DNA of 50,043 bases from Chloroflexia bacterium (GTDB taxonomy: Bacteria > Chloroflexota > Chloroflexia > Thermobaculales > Thermobaculaceae), in assembly GCA_030446765.1 (NCBI GenBank), contig JAUJMR010000002.1, positions 11,816 to 61,858 of the forward strand, given 5' to 3'. Position 1 is the first letter of the stretch, and the number at the start of each line of letters is the position of its first letter. Both the position numbers and the translations under genes were made by a program. The notes under the pieces are model-generated. The model was not told where the DNA came from and did not search any database. It saw only the letters and a list, made by a program, of their open reading frames with translations. This document shows positions 43,854 to 50,043 of this stretch, piece after piece.

Positions 43854-43972
43854 AGATCCTTCCAATTGACCATTCGCGGTCGTACTCACTGGCCGATACC
43901 GCAGCACAAAAGCGACCAGGCTGCGTCAGCGGTACGCTTACAAAGCCGTTCTGGCACAGAATATGTGGCCCA

Positions 43973-43978
43973 ATTATA
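43973..43978 (-). promoter_or_regulatory. -10 box of the 43.9-38.4 kb operon
   Basis: TATAAT on the minus strand lies at the 3' end of nadK, inside the imperfect palindrome GGCCC..TATAATT..GGGCC. No strong -35 is seen. It could drive the five-gene cell-wall operon. Confidence 0.45.
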
Positions 43979-44858
43979 CCAGTCGGGCCTTCGCGCGTTC
44001 CACGTCCGTGCCGGAGGGACCGTGCGTGCGATCGAGGTCATGTTGCAGGCGTGCGACGAGCTGTGTGTAGAACTGACTCGGCGGGGTCATGCGAACGAAG
44101 CTGGCTCGCACGTCGCTCGTCGTGATGAGCAGCCGGTCGCCGAGCGAGAAGGTCGTGTCGACTTGTCCGTCTACGGTAAGCGAAGCGTCCTGCGAGCGGA
44201 CCAGCTTAAGCTCCACCCGCGATTCAGGCGAGACTATCACCGACTGGACGATACTCAGATGAGCAGCGATCGGTGTCAGGGTTATGTTCTGCAACTCAGG
44301 CGCGAGGATCGGTCCGCCGGCAGCGAGTGAGTATGCCGTGGAGCCGGTCGGCGTAGCAGCAATGATTCCGTCTGCCACATAGTTCGCGAGGTGCGAGTCA
44401 TCCACCGAGACGGAAATCCAGAGCGAACGAGGCGAACGCCCGCGCGCCAGTACGGCGTCGTTGAGGGCGGTATGCTCGCCGTGGGGGCGACCGTCCCGCT
44501 CGTGGACTACACACAACATGCCCCGATGTTCGATGCGATAGTCACCGTTCAGAAGTCGCTGTATCGCGTCATCGAGTTGTGCCGGCGCAATCTCGGCCAG
44601 GAAACCGAGCCGCCCAGCGGCGATGCCAAGCACAGGAATGCCCTCCAGCACCGCCATGCGTTGTGCACGCAACACCGTGCCATCACCGCCCACCGCGATC
44701 AGAAGCTCCACATCGGCAGGTAATCTGCGGTCCTTGCCGCGCTCGCGCTGCGTTCGCAGTGTGTGAACCCCGGCCGCGCGTAGCATCTGCTCCAAACGCT
44801 GCGCGATCTCCGCAGCCTCTTGGCCCCTCGGGTGCGTCAGGAGTGCTACCTTTTTCAG
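43974..44858 (-). CDS. nadK: NAD kinase
   Basis: Makes NADP from NAD with ATP or polyphosphate. VGGDGTVLRAQR is the catalytic GGDG loop; LNDAVLARG and ATPTGSTAYSLAAGGPI complete the active site. The protein should begin LKKVALLTHP, which corresponds to a CTG at 44858 that overlaps the tlyA stop (CTGA) and has GGAGGG about eight bases upstream. The first ATG/GTG in frame (44966) would add 36 residues read from inside tlyA. From CTG it has 294 residues, normal. This is the last gene of the yebC-ruvC-tlyA-nadK run. Confidence 0.92.
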   Translation of the reverse strand: MKKVALLTHPRGQEAAEIAQRLEQMLRAAGVHTLRTQRERGKDRRLPADVELLIAVGGDGTVLRAQRMAVLEGIPVLGIAAGRLGFLAEIAPAQLDDAIQRLLNGDYRIEHRGMLCVVHERDGRPHGEHTALNDAVLARGRSPRSLWISVSVDDSHLANYVADGIIAATPTGSTAYSLAAGGPILAPELQNITLTPIAAHLSIVQSVIVSPESRVELKLVRSQDASLTVDGQVDTTFSLGDRLLITTSDVRASFVRMTPPSQFYTQLVARLQHDLDRTHGPSGTDVERAKARLV

Positions 44859-45688
44859 TTGTCCGTCCCTCCGTGTCTTGACTGCCTGATCGTGTCGGCT
44901 TCGCGCAGTGCGGCTGCTATAAGTCGATCCGAGCCTTCGATGTCCGTAGTCCCGTCTGCACACCACGCAAGGAACTCCACGTTTCCGGCGGGTCCGAGTA
45001 TCGGCGATGCGGTGAGCCCGCGAAGCGTCAACCCGAGGGTCGCGATGTGTTCCGCGATCTTTTCCAGGACGCGCCGGTGAATCGCCGGATCCCGCACGAC
45101 GCCGTTCTTACCAACCTCTGCCCGGCCAGCCTCGAACTGCGGCTTCACGAGGAGGACGTAACCCGTGCCCGGACCGGCAACTTGACGCATGGCCGGCATT
45201 ACCAGGGTGAGCGATATAAAAGAAAGATCCGCCGTGACGATCTGGACCGGTTCCGGCAGCTCGCGGACGTATCGGATGTTCGTACGCTCCATCGTCACGA
45301 CGCGGGGGTCGGTGCGGAGCTTCCAATCGAGCTGACCATAGCCAACGTCAACCGCATATACCCGCGCCGCGCCGCGCCGAAGCAACACATCCGTGAATCC
45401 ACCGGTCGAGGCGCCGGCGTCCAGTGCGGTCATGCCTGTGACATCAATCCGAAACGTGTCCAGCGCATGTGCCAGCTTGTATCCTCCGCGGCTCACATAC
45501 GCGTCGGGCCGGTCGCATTCGACCTGTGCCTCCGCTGCCACTAGCGCGCTCGCCTTGTCGATGCGCTGGTTATCGACCCGGACCTGACCGGCAAGGATCA
45601 GCGCGCGAGCCTTCTCCCGGCTCTCCGTTAGCCCTCGCTCCACAAGCAAGGTATCGAGACGCTGTCGGCTCAACTTCACGTCCGTCAT
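44855..45688 (-). CDS. tlyA: TlyA-family rRNA 2'-O-methyltransferase
   Basis: TlyA methylates 16S and/or 23S rRNA with SAM. Residues 1-60 form an S4 RNA-binding domain (RLDTLLVERGLTESREKARA). The FtsJ-like methyltransferase follows, with the SAM motif ALDAGASTGGFTDVLL, and VKPQFEAGRAEVGKNGVV, a highly conserved family segment. ATG 45688 overlaps the ruvC stop (ATGA), and its own stop overlaps the nadK start. 277 residues, normal. Confidence 0.94.
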   Translation of the reverse strand: MTDVKLSRQRLDTLLVERGLTESREKARALILAGQVRVDNQRIDKASALVAAEAQVECDRPDAYVSRGGYKLAHALDTFRIDVTGMTALDAGASTGGFTDVLLRRGAARVYAVDVGYGQLDWKLRTDPRVVTMERTNIRYVRELPEPVQIVTADLSFISLTLVMPAMRQVAGPGTGYVLLVKPQFEAGRAEVGKNGVVRDPAIHRRVLEKIAEHIATLGLTLRGLTASPILGPAGNVEFLAWCADGTTDIEGSDRLIAAALREADTIRQSRHGGTDN

Positions 45689-46188
45689 CGTGCTTGTTCC
45701 GCAAGCTGGTTCAGGCGGTAGCTGCCACAGTGACACAAGGCAACAGCCAATGCGTCCGCAGCATCATCCGGCTTGGGCACGGCTTGCAGGCCGAGCATCA
45801 TCGTGAGGAACGTCTGGATCTGGAGCTTATCGGCGCCACCGTACCCGACAAGCGCTTGCTTGATCTGCATCGGCTTGTACTCGTACACTCGCCGGCCACT
45901 CTCAGCGACGGTCAGCAAGATGACGCCGCGCGCATGGCCCACCGCGAGCGCTGTCTTCGCGTTCTTCGAGAAGAACAGTTCCTCCACGGCAATATGGTCG
46001 GGATGCATCCGCTCGATCAGCCCAGTGAGCTCACGCTTGATCTGCAGCAGACGCTCAGAGAGTGGCTGGTCCGGCGAGGTCCGCAACACGCCATGCTCCA
46101 GGCACTCGAAGTTCTGGCCATCATAGTCCACAAGGCCGTACCCCACGATTGCGGTACCGGGATCGATGCCGAGCACGCGCAGATTCAA
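45685..46188 (-). CDS. ruvC: Holliday junction resolvase RuvC
   Basis: A dimeric RNase-H-fold endonuclease that cuts Holliday junctions. The four catalytic acids are Asp9 (LGIDPGT), Glu69 (AVEELFF), Asp142 and Asp145 (DDAADALA). The 167-residue length is normal. The start is TTG 46188 with TAGGGG just upstream. It follows yebC by three bases, the usual yebC-ruvC order; ruvB is 38 kb away and ruvA is not in this window. Confidence 0.95.
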   Translation of the reverse strand: MNLRVLGIDPGTAIVGYGLVDYDGQNFECLEHGVLRTSPDQPLSERLLQIKRELTGLIERMHPDHIAVEELFFSKNAKTALAVGHARGVILLTVAESGRRVYEYKPMQIKQALVGYGGADKLQIQTFLTMMLGLQAVPKPDDAADALAVALCHCGSYRLNQLAEQAR

Positions 46189-46191
46189 CCC

Positions 46192-46950
46192 CTAGACGCT
46201 GGAGTTAACGGCGACTTCCGAGTCGACCTGCAGATTCGTGTAAACCCCCTGCACGTCGTCAAGGTCCTCAACCTTATCAATGAGCCGCAGAACACTCTGA
46301 ATCTCGGATTCCGACGGTTCGACCGTGGTCTTGGGAACAAACGTCTTCTCGGCCGATGTAACGGAAAAGCCTTGGGCAGTCAGCGCTTCCTCTGTGGCCT
46401 TGAGGTCTTGTAGCTGCGTGTACACCTCGACCAGACCGTCCTCGACCTCGTTGACGTCCTCCGCCCCGGCTTCGATCGCACCCAGGGTGATGTCATCCGT
46501 ATCCTGGCCAGGGTTTGGCTCGATAACCAAAAGCCCGCGCTGCTCAAACAGCCAGCCCACGGAGCCGGCCTCGCCCAGCCTGCCACCTGCTCGGTTGAAG
46601 ACGTTTCGCACCTCGGCGACCGTGCGGTTGCGATTATCCGTGAGCGCCTCGACGATCACGGCCGCGCCACCCGGACCGTAGCCCTCGTACAGTATCTCCT
46701 CAAAGTTGTCGGCTCCCGCGCCGTCGGCGGTGGCTTTTTCAATCGCCCTCTTGATATTGTCCGCCGGCATATTCACCGACCGCGCCTTTTGGATGGCGAG
46801 CCGGAGGCGGAAGTTGGTTTCCGGATCGGCACCGCCTTGCTTCGCCGCGACGCTGACCTCACGGGCGATCTTAGTGAACACCTGGCCACGTTTGGAGTCG
46901 GTTGCTTCCTTCTTGCGCTTGATCGTGGACCATTTGGAATGTCCGGACAT
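46192..46950 (-). CDS. yebC: YebC/PmpR family regulator or translation factor
   Basis: 252 residues of the YebC family, which includes transcriptional regulators and, more recently, factors easing ribosome stalling at polyproline. [20 protein letters not shown] is the family-defining beginning, followed by [14 protein letters not shown] and the acidic [19 protein letters not shown] segment. ATG 46950 with GGGGAGG upstream is chosen; an upstream start would add ten unrelated residues. It is the first gene of its operon. Confidence 0.95.
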   Translation of the reverse strand: MSGHSKWSTIKRKKEATDSKRGQVFTKIAREVSVAAKQGGADPETNFRLRLAIQKARSVNMPADNIKRAIEKATADGAGADNFEEILYEGYGPGGAAVIVEALTDNRNRTVAEVRNVFNRAGGRLGEAGSVGWLFEQRGLLVIEPNPGQDTDDITLGAIEAGAEDVNEVEDGLVEVYTQLQDLKATEEALTAQGFSVTSAEKTFVPKTTVEPSESEIQSVLRLIDKVEDLDDVQGVYTNLQVDSEVAVNSSV

Positions 46951-46988
46951 CCGCCTACCTCCCCAAAACGTACCAGTCACCGAGCCAG

Positions 46989-47017
46989 ATTATAGCACGG
47001 GAGCCCTCCAGCAACAC
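46989..47017 (-). promoter_or_regulatory. Promoter of yebC
   Basis: On the minus strand GTGTTG (47012-47017) and a perfect TATAAT (46989-46994) are 17 bases apart. It is back to back with the guaA promoter, with only one base between the two -35 boxes. Confidence 0.65.
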
Positions 47018-47018
47018 G

Positions 47019-47047
47019 TTGCTTGCGCGCCGACCGCTCCGTATAAT
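47019..47047 (+). promoter_or_regulatory. Promoter of guaA
   Basis: TTGCTT (47019-47024), a 17-base spacer and a perfect TATAAT (47042-47047). The predicted transcript start falls within a few bases of ATG 47057, so guaA mRNA is probably leaderless. Confidence 0.75.
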
Positions 47048-47056
47048 CGGCGAAGT

Positions 47057-48697
47057 ATGAGTACTGACAGCGCGCTACAGCCGCGAATCGAGCCCACTGC
47101 GGGCGAGCTGGACCTAACCTCACAGCTCGCTCAGGTCAGTGAAACCGTGCCGGTTGCTGTGCCGGTGCAGGAATCAGTCGTCGTGCTGGACTTCGGCTCG
47201 CAGTATACCCAGTTGATAACGCGACGCGTGCGTGAGCTGAATGTGTACTCTCAGCTCGTCCCCAACGACGCATCTTGGGAGACCGTCCGAGCGCTGCAAC
47301 CACGCGCCATAATACTGTCTGGTGGTCCGTCCAGCGTGTACGATACCGGCGCACCGGGGCTTCCGCCCTGGGTGGCCGAGAGTGGCCTGCCAGTGCTCGC
47401 CATTTGCTACGGGCTGCAGTTGCTCGCACACCAGCTTGGCGGCAAAGTCGAGCCATCGAGGGTGCGTGAATATGGCCCCGCGACGGTCCGGGTGGTTGCG
47501 GACGCCGAGCTGTTCGACGGGTTGCCCCGTCAGTTGCCGGTATGGATGAGCCACGGAGACGCCGTCACTGCACTGCCCGAGGGCTTCGAGCTCCTCGCGA
47601 GCAGTCCGGCGGCCGAATTCAGCGCGGTGCGCCGCGGCACAACCTATGGCTTGCAATTCCACCCTGAGGTGGCGCACACCCCTTCCGGTGGCCAGATACT
47701 CGCCAACTTCCTGTTCAAGATCGCCAAACTGGAGCCGAGCTGGACGCCCGCGCACTTTGTCGACGATGCGACGGAGCGGATACGCGCTCAGGTTGGCGAG
47801 CACCGCGTGCTCTGCGCCCTATCCGGTGGTGTCGACTCCGCGGTTGCCGCGACGCTTATTCACGCCGCGATCGGCGATCGATTGACGTGCATCTTCGTTA
47901 ACAACGGCCTACTACGCGAGGGCGAGGCGGAACAGGTTGTCGATATCTTCCGGGAGCAGCAGCACCTCGACCTGCGGTATGTGGATGCGAGCGACCGCTT
48001 TATAACCGCGCTACGGGATGTGACAGACCCGGAGGAAAAGCGCAGGCGCATCGGCGAGACATTCATCCGTGTCTTCGAGCACGAAGCACTCTCGCTCGGG
48101 GAGATTCCGTTTCTCGCCCAGGGCACGTTGTACCCGGACGTCATCGAGAGCACGACGGCAGAGACGCGTTCGGCCGCGCGCATCAAGACGCACCACAACG
48201 TCGGCGGTCTGCCGCTCGACATCCGATTCAAGCTGGTGGAGCCGCTCAAGCTGCTCTTCAAGGATGAAGTGCGCAAGGTAGGCACGCAATTGGGCCTGCC
48301 GGATGAGATCGTGCATCGCCAGCCATTCCCCGGTCCCGGCCTGGCGGTACGCATTCTAGGTGAGGTGACCCCCGAACGGCTAGGAGCGCTTCGTGCATGC
48401 GACGCGATCGTACGCGGCGAGATCACCGTCGCTGGACTCGATCGGCAGGTATGGCAAAGCTTCGCAGTACTCACACCGATGCGTACCGTGGGAGTGATGG
48501 GCGATGGCCGAACATACGGCAACGTCGTTGCGATTCGTGCGGTGACGAGTGAGGACGCCATGACCGCTGCATGGGCGCGCCTTCCGTACGACGTCCTCGA
48601 CCGGATCAGCACTCGCATCGTGAACGAGGTGCCAGAGGCTACCCGTGTCGTGTACGACGTGACGAGCAAGCCGCCTGGCACCATCGAATGGGAGTAG
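47057..48697 (+). CDS. guaA: GMP synthase (glutamine-hydrolysing)
   Basis: GuaA aminates XMP to GMP using glutamine and ATP. The glutaminase half has Cys117 in [16 protein letters not shown] and the His202/Glu204 pair in QFHPEV. The synthetase half has [13 protein letters not shown] (PPi loop), [10 protein letters not shown] and [14 protein letters not shown], ending in PPGTIEWE. There are about 40 residues before [14 protein letters not shown], an extension not typical of the family; a GTG at 47161 would remove it, but the promoter spacing favours ATG 47057. Overlaps purD by ten bases, joining two purine genes. Confidence 0.96.
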   Translation: MSTDSALQPRIEPTAGELDLTSQLAQVSETVPVAVPVQESVVVLDFGSQYTQLITRRVRELNVYSQLVPNDASWETVRALQPRAIILSGGPSSVYDTGAPGLPPWVAESGLPVLAICYGLQLLAHQLGGKVEPSRVREYGPATVRVVADAELFDGLPRQLPVWMSHGDAVTALPEGFELLASSPAAEFSAVRRGTTYGLQFHPEVAHTPSGGQILANFLFKIAKLEPSWTPAHFVDDATERIRAQVGEHRVLCALSGGVDSAVAATLIHAAIGDRLTCIFVNNGLLREGEAEQVVDIFREQQHLDLRYVDASDRFITALRDVTDPEEKRRRIGETFIRVFEHEALSLGEIPFLAQGTLYPDVIESTTAETRSAARIKTHHNVGGLPLDIRFKLVEPLKLLFKDEVRKVGTQLGLPDEIVHRQPFPGPGLAVRILGEVTPERLGALRACDAIVRGEITVAGLDRQVWQSFAVLTPMRTVGVMGDGRTYGNVVAIRAVTSEDAMTAAWARLPYDVLDRISTRIVNEVPEATRVVYDVTSKPPGTIEWE

Positions 48698-49941
48698 CGG
48701 CCGCTTCTCCGCATGTGCTCGTCATCGGGTCCGGTGGACGCGAGCATGCATTGGTCCATCGGCTCAGCCAGAGTTCGCTCGCACCGCGCCTTCGCTCCTA
48801 TCCCGGCAACCCCGGAATTCATCAGCTTGCGCCTTTGCTCGCACTACCGGACGATTCCGCAAAGACCATCGCCGCTACAGCACGAAGCGAAGGTATTGAT
48901 CTTGTTGTCGTGGGTCCTGAGGCGTACCTGGCGGCGGGGCTCGTGGATGCGTGTACCGAATCGGGCATCGTGGCTTTTGGTCCTACTCGCGCTGCAGCAC
49001 GTATCGAGACGAGCAAGGCGTGGGCGAAGGACATCATGCAGCGCGCCGGAGTACCCACCGCGGCACACCACACCTTCACCGACACCACAGCGCTGCGAGA
49101 CTACCTTCGTGCCGGCAATGGCACCGTCGTGGTCAAGGCTGACGGCATTGCTGCAGGCAAGGGCGTGCTAGTGTCCGATGACCGGTCGGCGTGCTTTTCG
49201 TTTGGGGAGGAGTATCTGCGCCAGGGCAGCGACGTGCTGGTGGAGGAGCACCTGACCGGCCCAGAGGTAAGCCTATTCGCGCTTGTCTGTGATGCAGCGG
49301 TGTTGCCTCTGGCATGCGCTCGTGACTATAAGCGAGCACATGATTGGGATCAGGGGCCGAACACGGGCGGTATGGGCGCTATCTGTCCACCCGACCTGCC
49401 GCCGGAATTCATCGAAACAATGACGGAGGAGATCATCCGCCCGGTCGCTTTGGAGATGGTTCGGTCCGGGTCGCCCTTTCGTGGCATTCTGTACGCCGGT
49501 CTTATGTTGACGGAGGCTGGACCGAAGGTGCTCGAATTCAACGCGCGCTTCGGGGACCCCGAAACCCAGGTCATCCTGCCTCTCCTCCGCTCCGATCTCC
49601 TGCCCCTGCTGGAGGATGTGGCGCGGGGAGATCTATCGGAGGCGCACATAGAATTGAGCACAAGCTACGGCTGCGGCGTCACCGTAGCATCCGCTGGCTA
49701 TCCCGGAACTCGCGCCGCGCCACGCACCTGCACATTGGGATCGATCCCCCCTGGTAGCGTCCTGTATCACGCCGGGACAGGGCTAGGACCAGACGAAGAG
49801 CTCCGGGCCGTGGGGGGGCGGGTCTTTACCGCGGTAGGGCAGGGCGATTCGCCTTCAGAAGCTCGGAAACGAGCTTATGAATTGGCAGCACAGGTCGACT
49901 TCGAAGGGGCCTGGTTTCGCACGGATATCGGCGCGGAGTAG
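48688..49941 (+). CDS. purD: Phosphoribosylamine-glycine ligase
   Basis: PurD (GAR synthetase) ligates glycine to phosphoribosylamine, the second step of purine synthesis. [17 protein letters not shown] starts the N domain. The ATP-grasp region has [15 protein letters not shown] and [17 protein letters not shown], and the glycine/metal site has GPNTGGMGA and [16 protein letters not shown]. About 417 residues, normal. ATG 48688 lies in the last codons of guaA (ATGGGAGTAG), so translation is coupled. Confidence 0.95.
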   Translation: MGVAAASPHVLVIGSGGREHALVHRLSQSSLAPRLRSYPGNPGIHQLAPLLALPDDSAKTIAATARSEGIDLVVVGPEAYLAAGLVDACTESGIVAFGPTRAAARIETSKAWAKDIMQRAGVPTAAHHTFTDTTALRDYLRAGNGTVVVKADGIAAGKGVLVSDDRSACFSFGEEYLRQGSDVLVEEHLTGPEVSLFALVCDAAVLPLACARDYKRAHDWDQGPNTGGMGAICPPDLPPEFIETMTEEIIRPVALEMVRSGSPFRGILYAGLMLTEAGPKVLEFNARFGDPETQVILPLLRSDLLPLLEDVARGDLSEAHIELSTSYGCGVTVASAGYPGTRAAPRTCTLGSIPPGSVLYHAGTGLGPDEELRAVGGRVFTAVGQGDSPSEARKRAYELAAQVDFEGAWFRTDIGAE

Positions 49942-49971
49942 GCAGCCCAGACCCGTTCCAAATGCGGCAGA

Positions 49972-50043
49972 ATGGCTGGGTCGCACGTGACCCCGACAAC
50001 GACACCGATGCGACTTGAAGTGGAAGCAACCGCCGACCAAGAG
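49972..50043 (+). CDS. Possible N-terminal start of a gene cut by the window end
   Basis: ATG 49972 opens a frame that stays open for 24 codons to the edge. It encodes a Thr-rich stretch followed by RLEVEATADQE, with a second ATG at 50008. No ribosome binding site stands out and no family can be named from so few residues. Confidence 0.25.
   Translation, partial: MAGSHVTPTTTPMRLEVEATADQE

Noticed and set aside
47860-48822. A 320-codon minus-strand open frame opposite guaA and purD
   Set aside because: Ser/Arg-rich antisense shadow of two certain genes.

Overview
The window reads as a GC-rich, gene-dense bacterial chromosome segment, most likely from the phylum Chloroflexota. That placement is inferred from two tandem giant DUF2298/YYY-type membrane proteins (a family best known from Chloroflexi and archaea), a bactofilin, a non-DAP-looking MurE beside a FemAB-type ligase, and AT-rich -10 boxes placed almost at start codons. 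There is no rRNA, CRISPR array or intact prophage.

Layout. 1-4.7 kb is an accessory stretch: a small kinase-like protein, a PIG-L deacetylase, a wrecked ISAs1-type transposase, an RHH/excisionase-like protein, and tRNA-Arg(CCU) whose 5' half is repeated 1,470 bp away, bracketing a gene-poor segment with two tiny membrane ORFs. tRNA-Pro(CGG) and a secreted metallopeptidase follow. 6.9-18.3 kb is a dense + strand housekeeping block: ruvB, a DUF2905 gene, queA, tgt, acpS, nnr, alr, bactofilin, a membrane protein fused to a spermidine-synthase-like domain, an AEC transporter, pgeF and yggS. parA-parB run on the minus strand at 18.3-20.3 kb and diverge from a WalJ-type metallo-hydrolase across a 14-bp palindrome. 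An IS5/IS427-type element (21,210-22,154) sits in the stop codon of that hydrolase. fmt diverges from the two DUF2298 genes (23.2-29.9 kb). terC lies behind a yybP-ykoY (manganese) riboswitch. Then come tRNA-Pro(UGG), tRNA-Gly(UCC), holA, rpsT, lepA, mazG and aspS. A minus-strand operon at 38.4-43.9 kb carries a micro-ORF, a 588-residue unknown, a HEAT-repeat protein, a FemAB-type ligase and murE. Another minus-strand run is yebC-ruvC-tlyA-nadK, divergent from guaA-purD.

How the genes work together. queA and tgt both act in queuosine synthesis, and ruvB and ruvC (in separate places) in Holliday-junction processing. alr, murE and the FemAB ligase serve peptidoglycan; the operon suggests a Lys- or Orn-type stem peptide with an interpeptide bridge. 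Many genes overlap by ATGA-type junctions, so translation is probably coupled.

Quality warning. Several universally conserved genes (ruvB, mazG, aspS twice, the ISAs1 remnant) contain single-base shifts, often one missing G in a short G run, and queA has two adjacent in-frame stops. Sequencing or consensus error is the simplest explanation for most of these; they should not be read as biology without raw-read checks.
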